A DNA stretch of 62,818 nt from an uncultured Collinsella sp. (lineage in GTDB: Bacteria > Actinomycetota > Coriobacteriia > Coriobacteriales > Coriobacteriaceae): positions 1-62,818 of the forward strand of contig CAJJTG010000008.1 in assembly GCA_905194675.1 (NCBI GenBank). The letters are read 5' to 3'. Under the pieces are notes generated by a model. The model saw only the letters and a list, made by a program, of their open reading frames with translations, made no database searches and was not told the origin of the DNA. Every line of letters starts with the position of its first letter. Within the stretch, counting starts at the first letter, position 1. Position numbers and translations under genes: made by a program. Below, in pieces: positions 45,394-54,429 of the stretch.

Positions 45394-45427
45394 TATCTAC
45401 GCAGGTAGCATTTCAAAGCAGGGGCTT

Positions 45428-46339
45428 TTAAGCACGTGCTATCTGGGCGATGCCAGCCTTGGCGTTTGCGCGTTTGCCGGCGAGTTCGCAAAAAATCGCG
45501 CCGCCGATGATAAGCGCGGCGCCCATCAGGCGGACCGGTGTTATGGCTTCACCCAAAAGGGCGGCTGAGAACACGACCGCCGAAAGCGGCTCGAGGTAGC
45601 CGACGACGGCGACGGTCTGAACGGGCAGCTTGGCGACGGCGCTAAAGTAGAGCAGGCAACCAATGCCGGTGTTGACGACGCCGAGCATAGCGACGGCGCG
45701 CCAATCAATGCTGGCGGCGACGCCGGCGGACAGGAACGAGGGAGCGCCCTGCGTGATGAGCGTGAGGGCCAGTGCGGTCACAAAGGCGGCGCTCACTTGG
45801 AGTGCGGAGTTCTCGAGGCCCTCGATGTGAGGCGCACCCTTGCTGGCGATGACCATCAATGCATAGCAGAAGGCCGAGGCGATTCCACAGACGATGCCCG
45901 CAATGGGCATATTGCCGCCTAGACCTTGCGCTGCAATGAGAAAAGCACCGCAGGCGACGGCGATAAAGCCGGCGATTTTGCTGCCGGTCAGCTTTTCGCC
46001 AAAAATGAGCGGGGAGAGGGCCATAACGATGATGGGGCCGCAGTAGTACAGCAGCGAGGATACGCCGACGCCGATCGTCTGGTAGGCGCGGAACAGAAAA
46101 ATCCAGCTGGCGCCCAGCGCGGCGCCCGAGACGATGAGCGCTGCGGCCTCGCGGGGGCGAGACGGAGCCTGCAGGTTATGGCGCTTGGTTATGAAGAGGA
46201 CGGCGGCAAGGGTGAGAGCGCCCAAAAACGTGCGCAACAGTACGATATCGGAGCTCGGCAGCGCGATGGCAGCGGCGATGATGCCGTTGGAGCCAAACAA
46301 TAGCAATGCTGCTAAGTACGTAAACAGTCCGTTGTTCAT
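45428..46339 (-). CDS. EamA (DMT) family transporter
   Basis: The 303-residue protein has about ten membrane helices in two EamA repeats (FTYLAALLLFGSNGIIAAAI and, in repeat 2, CGIASAFCYALMVIASKGA). GYLEPLSAVVFSAALLGE is the common C-terminal EamA motif. Probably an exporter of an amino acid or metabolite. It diverges from the LysR gene at 46458, with an inverted repeat between them, and the arrangement mirrors the pair at 4529-6456. Confidence 0.85.
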   Translation of the reverse strand: MNNGLFTYLAALLLFGSNGIIAAAIALPSSDIVLLRTFLGALTLAAVLFITKRHNLQAPSRPREAAALIVSGAALGASWIFLFRAYQTIGVGVSSLLYYCGPIIVMALSPLIFGEKLTGSKIAGFIAVACGAFLIAAQGLGGNMPIAGIVCGIASAFCYALMVIASKGAPHIEGLENSALQVSAAFVTALALTLITQGAPSFLSAGVAASIDWRAVAMLGVVNTGIGCLLYFSAVAKLPVQTVAVVGYLEPLSAVVFSAALLGEAITPVRLMGAALIIGGAIFCELAGKRANAKAGIAQIARA

Positions 46340-46368
46340 GCGCTGACATCCCCTCTATATCCGAGCAT

Positions 46369-46385
46369 GTTCACTATGGGTGAAC
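46369..46385. promoter_or_regulatory. Operator-like palindrome between EamA and LysR genes
   Basis: GTTCAC-TATGG-GTGAAC is a perfect inverted repeat 22 bases before a TATAAT (46407-46412) that would serve the LysR gene. Binding by that LysR protein is inferred. Confidence 0.5.
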
Positions 46386-46457
46386 TGGCTTTAGAAGAAA
46401 AGCGAATATAATGCATGAATAACATGACAAAAACTCATGTAAAGGTGGAGGGGTGCC

Positions 46458-47315
46458 GTGGAAACGAATATTCAAAAGATGCAGGTGCTGCTCGAGACCG
46501 TGCGGGCCGGCAGCTTTACGCGTGCTGCAGAGCGGCTGAGCTATTCGCAGTCGGGCGTGAGCCGCATGGTGGGCGACCTTGAGGCAGACTGGGGTTTTAA
46601 GGTGCTTGATCGCAGCCGCGAGGGCGTGGTGCTTTCTGCCGACGGGCGGCAGGTCATGCCGGCAGTCGAGGCGTTATGCGAAGAGTTTGGCCGCCTGCAG
46701 CGACGCGTGGACGAGATGCGAGGGCTCATGCGCGGCAAGATCTGTATCGGTACGTTTTCGAGCGTGGCGACTCATGTACTGCCGCCGGTGATCGCGCGCT
46801 TTCGCGCCGATCATCCGGATGTCGATTACGAGCTGCTGATGGGTGATTACTCCGAGATTGAGCAATGGGTGGCGGAAGGCCGCTGCGACCTGGGCTTTAT
46901 CCCGCGTGAGCCACGCGGCGCCGGCATGGCGTCGCGACCGTTGGTGCAAGACGAGTTGATGGCCGTGGTGCCAGCGGACTCCTCGCTTGCCACGGCGGAG
47001 GTCATTTCTCTTGCCGATTTAGCCAACGAGCAGTTTATTCTGCTGGAACGGGGTACCGATGATGAGATTACGCCGCTATTCCGTCGGGCGGGGCTGGCGG
47101 TGCGCTCAAAACTGTCGACCTGGGATGACTATGCGATTATGGCCATGGTCGAGGACGGCCTGGGCGTGAGCATTCTTCCCGCGCTCATCTTGCGCCGCTG
47201 TCAGTTCGATGTTGCCGTGCGTTCGCTCGAGGGACATCCCCATCGGCAGATCAATGCGATATATCGCACGGCTGACGTTTCGCTTGCCGCCGCTCGATTC
47301 CTTGAATACCTCTAA
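46458..47315 (+). CDS. LysR family transcriptional regulator
   Basis: The 285-residue protein has the LysR HTH (SFTRAAERLSYSQSGVSRMVGDLE) and substrate-binding domain (KICIGTFSSVATHVLPPVI). It shares DDYAIMAMVEDGLGVS with the LysR protein at 5590 and likewise faces an EamA gene, so the two modules appear related. It probably controls the EamA gene and itself. Start codon is GTG or ATG at 46458 after GGAGG. Confidence 0.9.
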   Translation: METNIQKMQVLLETVRAGSFTRAAERLSYSQSGVSRMVGDLEADWGFKVLDRSREGVVLSADGRQVMPAVEALCEEFGRLQRRVDEMRGLMRGKICIGTFSSVATHVLPPVIARFRADHPDVDYELLMGDYSEIEQWVAEGRCDLGFIPREPRGAGMASRPLVQDELMAVVPADSSLATAEVISLADLANEQFILLERGTDDEITPLFRRAGLAVRSKLSTWDDYAIMAMVEDGLGVSILPALILRRCQFDVAVRSLEGHPHRQINAIYRTADVSLAAARFLEYL

Positions 47316-47374
47316 ACGCGTACACGCCATTGTCCGCTTTGGGCAAATCTCGGAGTCCGGTACGTTTTCTTATG

Positions 47375-47456
47375 AAATTGAACTTCCGAATGAGGTGCCG
47401 CGTTATACTGCTTGCTAAATTGAACCATGGTTCAATTCGTGTTCTATAAATTGAAC
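47375..47456. promoter_or_regulatory. Operator/promoter array of the HTH-aminotransferase gene
   Basis: AAATTGAAC occurs at 47375, 47417 and 47448. The middle copy is half of a perfect 20-base palindrome AATTGAACCATGGTTCAATT (47418-47437). TATACT (47405-47410) is a probable -10. The palindrome overlaps the transcription start region, as for an autorepressor. Confidence 0.7.
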
Positions 47457-47477
47457 TTTGCCAGCAAGGAGGTTCCT

Positions 47478-48998
47478 GTGGCCCAAGAGACGTTTAGCGA
47501 TCGCCTGCGACAGACTATGTCCGATCGCGACGTTCGCCAGTCGGACGTGATCCGCGCATCGGAGATGCTCGGCAAAAAACTCGGCAAGAGTCAGATGAGC
47601 CAATATGTGAGCGGCAAGACGATTCCGCGGCGCGATGTGGCTGAGCTGCTCGCCCGTATTTTGGAGGTCGATGTTACCTGGCTGCTTGCCGGCGACGCCG
47701 ATCAAGGCGAGGCATCATCACCCCGCAACGATTCCAAGCCCGAACCCCATCCCTCAGCTCAAATTGCAAGGAGCACCACCATGCGTACTTTTTCTAAATC
47801 CACCAAGCTCGATAACGTCCTGTATGACGTGCGCGGTCCCGTCGTCGACGAGGCCGCCCGTATGGAGGACGAGGGCGAGCGCATCCTCAAGCTCAATATC
47901 GGCAACCCGGCGCCCTTCGGTTTCCGCACGCCCGACGAGGTCATCAAGGACATGCGCCAGCAGCTGCCCGACTGCGAAGGCTATTCCAACTCGCGTGGCC
48001 TGTTCTCCGCGCGCAAGGCGATCATGCAGTATTCGCAGATCAAGGGCTTGCCCAACGTTCAGATGGAGCATATCTACACGGGCAACGGCGTGTCCGAGCT
48101 CATTCAGCTTTCGATGAACGCGCTGCTCGACAATGGCGACGAGATTCTGATCCCCAGCCCCGACTATCCGCTCTGGACGGCGTGCGCAACCCTTGCCGGC
48201 GGTCATCCCGTGCACTATCTGTGCGATGAGCAGGCGGATTGGTATCCCGACCTGGAGGATATGGAGTCCAAGATCACGAGCGCGACCAAAGCCCTCGTCA
48301 TCATCAACCCCAACAACCCCACGGGTTCCGTCTATCCGCGCGAGGTGCTCGAGGGCATCGTCGAGGTTGCACGCAGGCATCAGCTGATGATCTTTGCTGA
48401 TGAGATCTACGACCGCCTGTGCATGGACGGCTACGAGCACGTCTCGATTGCCTCGCTCGCTCCCGATCTGCCCTGCGTCACCTTTAGCGGTCTGTCCAAG
48501 TCGCACATGATCGCGGGCTATCGTATTGGCTGGATGGTGCTTTCGGGCAACCAGCGCTGCATGAGCGACTTCATCATGGGCATCAACATGCTCTCCAACA
48601 TGCGCCTGTGCTCCAACGTGCCGGCTCAGTCGATCGTTCAGACGGCGCTCGGTGGCCATCAGTCCGTCAACGACTACATCCGCCCCGGCGGCCGTGTCTA
48701 CGAGCAGCGCAACTTTGTGTATGAGGCGCTCAACAAGATTGACGGCATCTCGGTGGTTAAGCCGCGTGCGGCGTTCTACATCTTCCCCAAGATGGATGTG
48801 AAGAAGTTCAACATTACCGATGACGAGCAGTTCGCCCTTGACCTGCTGCACGAGAAGAAGATCCTGATCACGCGCGGCGGCGGCTTCAACTGGGCTGAGC
48901 CCGACCACTTCCGTATCGTGTACCTGCCGCGCATGGAAGTGCTCAAAGAGTCCCTCGAAGATCTCGCCGACTTCTTCGATCATTACCGCCAGTCGTAA
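47478..48998 (+). CDS. XRE-type HTH fused to AlaA-like aminotransferase
   Basis: The 506-residue protein combines an N-terminal XRE-like helix-turn-helix (residues about 1-75, RQSDVIRASEM...SQMSQYVSGKTIPRRDVAELLARIL) and a type I aminotransferase (residues about 100-506). The PLP Lys is in SGLSKSHMIAGYR; NPNNPTGS and RIVYLPR (substrate Arg) are present. This is the known 'bifunctional HTH/aminotransferase' layout; the enzyme half is closest to glutamate-pyruvate aminotransferase AlaA. The GTG start at 47478 follows AAGGAGG. The gene's own promoter carries a strong palindrome, so it may sense alanine or PLP and repress itself. Confidence 0.9.
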   Translation: MAQETFSDRLRQTMSDRDVRQSDVIRASEMLGKKLGKSQMSQYVSGKTIPRRDVAELLARILEVDVTWLLAGDADQGEASSPRNDSKPEPHPSAQIARSTTMRTFSKSTKLDNVLYDVRGPVVDEAARMEDEGERILKLNIGNPAPFGFRTPDEVIKDMRQQLPDCEGYSNSRGLFSARKAIMQYSQIKGLPNVQMEHIYTGNGVSELIQLSMNALLDNGDEILIPSPDYPLWTACATLAGGHPVHYLCDEQADWYPDLEDMESKITSATKALVIINPNNPTGSVYPREVLEGIVEVARRHQLMIFADEIYDRLCMDGYEHVSIASLAPDLPCVTFSGLSKSHMIAGYRIGWMVLSGNQRCMSDFIMGINMLSNMRLCSNVPAQSIVQTALGGHQSVNDYIRPGGRVYEQRNFVYEALNKIDGISVVKPRAAFYIFPKMDVKKFNITDDEQFALDLLHEKKILITRGGGFNWAEPDHFRIVYLPRMEVLKESLEDLADFFDHYRQS

Positions 48999-49018
48999 CG
49001 ACAAAGGTAGCCTGTACT

Positions 49019-49057
49019 AAAACGGCCGGCCCGCAACGGATGCGGGCCGGCCGTTTT
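49019..49057 (+). terminator. Terminator of the HTH-aminotransferase gene
   Basis: A perfect 17-pair stem (AAAACGGCCGGCCCGCA with TGCGGGCCGGCCGTTTT) with a five-base loop. Confidence 0.9.
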
Positions 49058-49127
49058 CTGTCTAAGCCCGTGCTGCTAACGCTTTGTCTCTTTGAGCGAG
49101 CAAGGTTCGCGTGTGAGCGGTAAGTTC

Positions 49128-49144
49128 TATTCCAAAATGGAATA
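49128..49144. promoter_or_regulatory. Palindrome upstream of the amidohydrolase/ceramidase-like cluster
   Basis: TATTCCA-AAA-TGGAATA is a perfect inverted repeat 82 bases before the first gene of the cluster. It could be the target of the LysR protein encoded at 54430, which is inference. Confidence 0.5.
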
Positions 49145-49225
49145 CAGTAGGCTTAAGCTGGAATTGATGCCCGGGTACCCGCTTTTCTAGAATGTTCTCA
49201 ACAAGATGAAAGGCGGTTCCAACCA

Positions 49226-50260
49226 ATGATTATCGATGCAAATTCCTACTGGTTCGACGAGCGCATCTTTCATGACGAGACGCTCTGCGAACAGTTTTTG
49301 GCCGAGGTGCCCCGCGCCTACGACACCGAAGGCTATCTGACCGTGAATTCCGTCGGCAAGCGACAGATCGTGATCGAGATGCCCGCCGGTTCTCCGGGCC
49401 TTAATTACATCGAGGGCGACTACACCCTCGAGAAGCGCTTGGCCGATATGGATGAGGCGGGGGTCGACAAGGCGATCCTCAAGCTCCCCGGCTGCCACGA
49501 GTGGATGTCGCTCGAGATGTGTCGGCGCTTCAACGACGGTATGGCCGCTGACGCGAAGGCGTCAAATGGCCGCCTGATTCCGCTTGTCGCTGTGCCACCC
49601 TTTGGCACCAAGGCAAATTTAGAGGAGCTCGACCGCAGGCTCGACGATGGTTTTGCGGGTGTGCAGCTCTGCGCTCACTACGGCAAGCGCTATCTCGACG
49701 ACCGGGTTTTCTCGAGCTTCTTCGAACACCTGAACGAGCGCAACGTCACCGTTTACGTCCACCATGTTCCCGTACCGGTCGAGAACGAGTCGCTTCTCGC
49801 GTACGACAACCTTCGCCGCTCTTATGGTCGCTGCGTCGACCAAACTACGGCGATCGGCCGCGAGATCTTTGGTGATTTCTTCGAGCGCTATCCTAATATC
49901 AAGATGGTCCACTCCATGCTCGGTGGCGCATACTTTGCGTTCAAGGAGATGCTGCTGCCTCACGGCCCCAAGCGCCCTGATGCCTCTGGACGTTTTCAGG
50001 TCGATACCGAGACCGTTTCCAAGCGCCTCGAGAACAACATCTATTTCGACATGTCCCATGCCCAGCCTTGGGGCAAGACACTCCTCGCCTGCGCGGTTAA
50101 CGTGTTGGGTGCAGACCATATTGTTTTTGGCACGAGCTATCCGGTTAAACGCGAGTGGCTCACCGAGGGTGTCGCCTGCGTTCGTGCCGCGAGCCTGAGC
50201 AATGCAGACACAGATCTTGTGCTTGGCGGCACGGCGCAGCGACTGTACGGTGTCGAGTGA
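49226..50260 (+). CDS. Amidohydrolase-fold protein with altered metal ligands
   Basis: The 344-residue protein matches the ACMSD-like amidohydrolase family (PF04909): MIIDANSYW at the N-terminus, IPLVAVPPFG, YVHHVPVP, IKMVHSMLGGAYF and DHIVFGTSYP. Normally the first strand carries DxHxH and the last FGSDYP. Here the two His are Asn6 and Tyr8 and the last Asp is Ser, so the usual zinc site is mostly lost; the two middle His remain. It may be a hydrolase or decarboxylase with a different mechanism, or non-catalytic. It is the first gene of a four-gene unit with ceramidase-like proteins and a PTS. Confidence 0.78.
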   Translation: MIIDANSYWFDERIFHDETLCEQFLAEVPRAYDTEGYLTVNSVGKRQIVIEMPAGSPGLNYIEGDYTLEKRLADMDEAGVDKAILKLPGCHEWMSLEMCRRFNDGMAADAKASNGRLIPLVAVPPFGTKANLEELDRRLDDGFAGVQLCAHYGKRYLDDRVFSSFFEHLNERNVTVYVHHVPVPVENESLLAYDNLRRSYGRCVDQTTAIGREIFGDFFERYPNIKMVHSMLGGAYFAFKEMLLPHGPKRPDASGRFQVDTETVSKRLENNIYFDMSHAQPWGKTLLACAVNVLGADHIVFGTSYPVKREWLTEGVACVRAASLSNADTDLVLGGTAQRLYGVE

Positions 50261-50285
50261 GCGGCAATCAGAGGGGGTGTCTGCC

Positions 50286-51533
50286 ATGGACAAAGGAGAG
50301 ATGAGGGCTGGGGCCGCCCGTGCGGCCATCGATCTTGGGGGCGTATTGCCGTTTGACGGTTTCGACGAACTCCGCCATGAGGTCTTTGCCCGTGCTCTTG
50401 TCATCGAGGGGGCGGGGCGACGCTCCTGCATTCTTTCGCTTGAGGTCACATCGATTGCTCCGGCTCTGCTCGCCGATCTGCGTGAGGTCGTCGAGGATGC
50501 CGCCGGCTGCAGTGGCGCTTACTCTTGGGTGGTTCCTACCCACACGTTTTCCATGCCTCACGTTCGCACTCCCGGGCATCTTGCCGATGCTGCTGCCCGC
50601 GATCGCAACGAGCGCTATCGCGCAGCGCTCATCGCCGCCGCCCGCACGGCTGTCGAGCGGGCTGTTGCGGGCATTCGCTCCGTCACACTCGCCACGGCGG
50701 AGGGCGACTGCCCCGTGAACGTTAATCGCGACATCGAGACGCCGGCCGGCTGGTGGTTGGGCTCGAATCCCGAGGGGTTTGCCGACCACGCGATGCCCGT
50801 GCTCGCCATGAGGGATGCCGGGGGCGAGTACGTTGCCGTACTTGCGGCGGCGGACGTCCAGTCCTCCGTGCTCGACGGGTCGCGCGACTCCGAGGGGAGA
50901 CGCGTGGCGAGCGGAGATCTCTTTGGTTTTGCCGCCATGTCACTCGAGCGTGAGCTGGGCGGCGTTGCCCTGTTGCTGCCGGGCGCCGCGGGCGACCAAG
51001 GTCCGGCGGAGCGCGCCATGAACGTCACGTTCGATGCCGCCGGCGTGAAGCGGACGGTCGATGCCCATGAGGACGGATACCGCATGCTGCACCAGCAGGG
51101 GCAGGTCTTGGGCGATGCTTTGATTGAGGCCGCTCGCATGGCACGTGAGGATAGCGCTGCCGGCATCGATGCTCGCACGGTCGACGTCCTCCTGCCCGCT
51201 CAGACACGCGCCGATTTTTACTCTTTGGCTCCGCATCGAACGTATGAGTTTCATGCTGCCGGTGAGCAGCACACGAGGGTCTATCTGCTTCGGCTGGGAA
51301 ACGTCGAGCTTGTCGGCGTGCAGCCCGAGGTCTCGAGTACATTCGGCGCCACCGTGCGCGTCGCCCGGTCCGGCTCTGTGCTCTTTGCCACGCTCGTCAA
51401 CGGCGGACAGAAATACCTACCGGCCCCCGACGCGTACGAAAAGATCACCTATGAGGCCATGAACTCCGGTTTTGCCGCCGGCTCCCATGAGCGCCTCGTC
51501 GATATCATCATTGCCGCCTTGAATGCGGCGTAA
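50286..51533 (+). CDS. Neutral/alkaline ceramidase-like protein 1
   Basis: The 415-residue protein shares the fold signature of PF04734 (neutral ceramidase N-terminal domain): ARAAIDLGGVLPFDGFDELR, a WVVPTHTFSMPHV segment in place of the zinc-binding THTHSGP motif, MPVLAMRDAGG, and LLLPGAAGDQGPA in place of GDxSPN. No signal peptide, so it should be cytoplasmic, unlike secreted ceramidases. It has only a partial match to the zinc motif. Start 50286. The next gene, 18 bases on, is a related but divergent protein. Confidence 0.7.
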   Translation: MDKGEMRAGAARAAIDLGGVLPFDGFDELRHEVFARALVIEGAGRRSCILSLEVTSIAPALLADLREVVEDAAGCSGAYSWVVPTHTFSMPHVRTPGHLADAAARDRNERYRAALIAAARTAVERAVAGIRSVTLATAEGDCPVNVNRDIETPAGWWLGSNPEGFADHAMPVLAMRDAGGEYVAVLAAADVQSSVLDGSRDSEGRRVASGDLFGFAAMSLERELGGVALLLPGAAGDQGPAERAMNVTFDAAGVKRTVDAHEDGYRMLHQQGQVLGDALIEAARMAREDSAAGIDARTVDVLLPAQTRADFYSLAPHRTYEFHAAGEQHTRVYLLRLGNVELVGVQPEVSSTFGATVRVARSGSVLFATLVNGGQKYLPAPDAYEKITYEAMNSGFAAGSHERLVDIIIAALNAA

Positions 51534-51551
51534 CACAGAAGGAGAACGTGC

Positions 51552-52670
51552 ATGAACATTGGACACGCGCGCCGCAAAATCACCCCACAGGGCGACATCT
51601 ACCTGATTGGCTATCGCAATCTTCCCAACCGCCTGGAGCCTGCGACGGGCATCCATGACGACGTCTACGCCAACGCCATTCTCTTCCAGCAAGGCGAACG
51701 CGAGGTGTTTCTCTTTAATGCCGATGTCCTCGAGTTCGAGGAAAGCATGGCCGAGGAAGTCAAGACAATGCTCGCCGAGCGCTACGGCATTGACCGTGAT
51801 TGCGTCCTGCTCTCGGCGACGCACGACCATACTTCAATCGTCGCTTACCACCGCAGCTGGTGGACGGGAAAATTCGACGAGAACTACTATCGCTGGCTCC
51901 TCGATACCATTTGCCAATGCTTTGAGGAGTGCCGCGCCAATGCGCAGCCCGCGATTTGCCGCCTGGGCAAGCAGGTCGTCACCGGTTTCTATGACAACCG
52001 CATCATCCCAGGCGAACTCGCCGACAATGAGGTCATTGTCGTTTCGTTCTTCGATACCGAAGGCAAGCCATTTGCGGGCTTTGTGAACTGGGCGGTGCAT
52101 TCCGCTTGCGTCGGGCCCGATTGTACGGAGCTCACGAGTGAGCTTGCCGGCCTTACCGGTAAAAAGCTCGCCCCGAGCCTCGGGTACTATCCTGCCATGG
52201 TCGTGGGCGCTGCTGGCGACTGCAGCGATCGCAATTTTCGCCAAGGTCGTGGCATCCCCGAGGTCGAGCGCGTGTCGACCGGTCTTGCCGAGGCGATTTC
52301 CCAAATCAAGCTCGATCGCGAGGTTAAACTCGACCGTATCGAGCCCCAGACGTTCTATCACACCGTCGCCCATGACGATTTTTCGCTCACGCTCAAGTGC
52401 GCCGTTATCAGCTTGGGTGGTATGCACCTCTTTGTGTTTCCGAGCGAGCTCGGCAGCGACCTTGGCGTTCGCATGAAGCGCGAATGTCCGGTTGAGGGGA
52501 TTGTCTGCGGTTATACCAACGGCTATTACGAGTACTTCCTTCCGGCGCGTGAATACGGCCTCTCCTTTGAGACCGAACGTACCCAGATTCCCCAAGGCGA
52601 ACCGGAGCGCCTATGCGATAAGTTCTGTCAAACCGCGCGCCTTCTCGGCGCGCCAGATTCGCGCCTGTAG
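51552..52670 (+). CDS. Neutral/alkaline ceramidase-like protein 2
   Basis: The 372-residue protein begins MNIGHARRKITPQGDIYLIG, has LLSATHDHTS (HxH of the zinc site), FVNWAVHSACVGPD (another His) and VVGAAGDCSDRNF, corresponding to family GxxGDxSP. The metal motif is better kept than in the upstream protein at 50286. No signal peptide, cytoplasmic. The substrate is probably a small amide or a sugar derivative brought in by the adjacent PTS rather than ceramide; that is inference from context. RBS AAGGAG. Confidence 0.72.
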   Translation: MNIGHARRKITPQGDIYLIGYRNLPNRLEPATGIHDDVYANAILFQQGEREVFLFNADVLEFEESMAEEVKTMLAERYGIDRDCVLLSATHDHTSIVAYHRSWWTGKFDENYYRWLLDTICQCFEECRANAQPAICRLGKQVVTGFYDNRIIPGELADNEVIVVSFFDTEGKPFAGFVNWAVHSACVGPDCTELTSELAGLTGKKLAPSLGYYPAMVVGAAGDCSDRNFRQGRGIPEVERVSTGLAEAISQIKLDREVKLDRIEPQTFYHTVAHDDFSLTLKCAVISLGGMHLFVFPSELGSDLGVRMKRECPVEGIVCGYTNGYYEYFLPAREYGLSFETERTQIPQGEPERLCDKFCQTARLLGAPDSRL

Positions 52671-52863
52671 TTTTGCCGCCACGGCATGGGACCCATGAGG
52701 GTCGCGGCCGTGTGATCGGCGTTCTTATTTCCCTTGTTATCTCCCATCCCGGACGTATATGCGCCCGCGGATTTTAAAGGGGAGGCGGGTTCTGTGGCTC
52801 CCCACGTCGACTACGGGGGTCTGGAATCAATGCCATGCCCCGCTCAGAAAAAGGAGGAATACC

Positions 52864-54306
52864 ATGAAATACCAGCAGCTTTGCGATGGAATCATCGCAA
52901 AGGTCGGTGGCCGAGACAATGTGCTGGACGTGAGTCACTGCATTACGCGTCTCCGCTTTCACCTCAAGGACGAATCGCTCGCCCAGACCGATGAGCTCAA
53001 GGCCATGAAGGGTGTCGTTGACGTCATCCAGGCCGGTGGACAGTATCAGGTCGTAATCGGTGCCACCGTCGAGTCCGTCTACAATGAACTCGTTCAGATC
53101 GGCGGGTTCGACGCCAAGCCCGCGCTTGATATCGATGAGGGCGACAATGTCAAGAAGGGCGATCCGTTCTCGCGCCTACTCGCCATCATTTCCGAGATCC
53201 TGCAACCGGTTCTTGGCGTGCTTATGGCCGGTGGCTTCATCAAGTCGATGCTCGCCCTCTGCACGGTTGCCGGCTGGCTCGCCAAGGACAGCAATACCTA
53301 TGTGACGCTCTCGGCAATCGGAGATTCGGTCTTCTATTACTTCCCGCTTATCATCGGCTGGACGGCTGCCAAGAAGTTCGGACTTAAGCCCGTTATGGGT
53401 ATGGCCCTCGGCGGCATCCTCGTCTACCCGACGCTCGTTGCCCTTATGGGTGGAGACCCGCTTTACACGCTCGGCACCGGTACGGTCCTTGAGTCCAATG
53501 TCTACGGTGATATCTTTGGCATCCCGTTGATTATGCAGAACTAGTCATCGACGATTCTGCCTGCGATTTTCATCGTCTGGATCGCCTCGAAGGTGCACAA
53601 ATTCCTTTCTGGCGCACTGCCCGCGCTTGTGAGCTCGTTCTTCTCCAACATTTTGACGCTTCTCATTTGCGGCATCCTGGGCCTGCTTGTGGTCGGTCCG
53701 GTCATGACGGTCCTCTCCAACATCGTTGCCCAAATCATCCTGGCGCTCATCAACTTCCAGCCCGCCATCGCCGGTTTTGTCATCGGCACGTTCTGGAGCC
53801 TGCTCGTCATGTTCGGTCTGCACTGGGGCGTCATTCCGCTGTGGTTCATCGATGTCGCAACCTACGGCTATGACCTCATCAACCCTCTCGTATACGCAGG
53901 TGGGTGCGCCATCGCCGGTGCCGTGCTCGGCATGATCATTCGAACCAAGGATTCCGAGGAAAACGCTGTCATCAACATCCCTGCTCTCGTCTCGTCGATC
54001 TTCGGCGTCAACGAGCCCGCGCTTTACGCCATCCTGCTGCCGCGTAAGCGTCTCATGTGGGCGACCTTCATTTCCGCCGGTGTCGGCGGCGCCATTGCCG
54101 GCCTTATGGGTGCCAAGCTCTATGCCTTCGGTGCCTCCGGTCCGCTCGGCTTCCCGAGCTTTATCAACCCCGCTGGCATCGATTCGGGCTTTATCGGTCT
54201 TGTCATCTCCGGTCTGGTCGCCTTTATTTTGGCGCTTATCGCCGCTATGGTGATCGGCACCAAGAAGGACGAGGGCGGTCAGACCCTCAACATCTCGGTG
54301 GACTAG
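52864..54306 (+). pseudogene. PTS EIIBC component interrupted by an in-frame amber codon
   Basis: A beta-glucoside/sucrose-type PTS EIIBC of 480 residues is read in one frame, broken by TAG at 53542-53544 (codon 227). The EIIB part (residues 1-85) has the phospho-Cys at 26 in VSHCITRLRFHL; EIIC starts near residue 105. Before the stop is IPLIMQN and after it SSTILPAIFIVWIASKV; relatives have a Tyr at this place (NYSS), so one base change (TAC or TAT to TAG) explains it. The downstream 713 bases keep a full EIIC frame (an internal GTG at 53593 gives 237 residues). No EIIA domain. RBS AAGGAGG before ATG 52864. Confidence 0.88.
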
Positions 54307-54327
54307 TCCATCTACCCGCTTTGATTT

Positions 54328-54367
54328 AAAAGGCCTCGGACGGCAGCTGTGCTGTCCGGGGCCTTTT
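54328..54367 (+). terminator. Terminator of the PTS gene
   Basis: AAAAGGCCTCGGACGGCA pairs with TGCTGTCCGGGGCCTTTT, with few mismatches, about 20 bases after the stop. Confidence 0.85.
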
Positions 54368-54429
54368 GCGTTTTGTACCGTTGCCGGTTGGTTTGTGGGG
54401 CATCTCAAAAGTGGCGGTGTGTGCTGGGA

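Noticed and set aside
45271..45427. c-di-AMP (ydaO) riboswitch upstream of kup
   Set aside because: The leader is short and lacks the conserved ydaO core; only a simple hairpin belonging to the neighbouring gene is visible.
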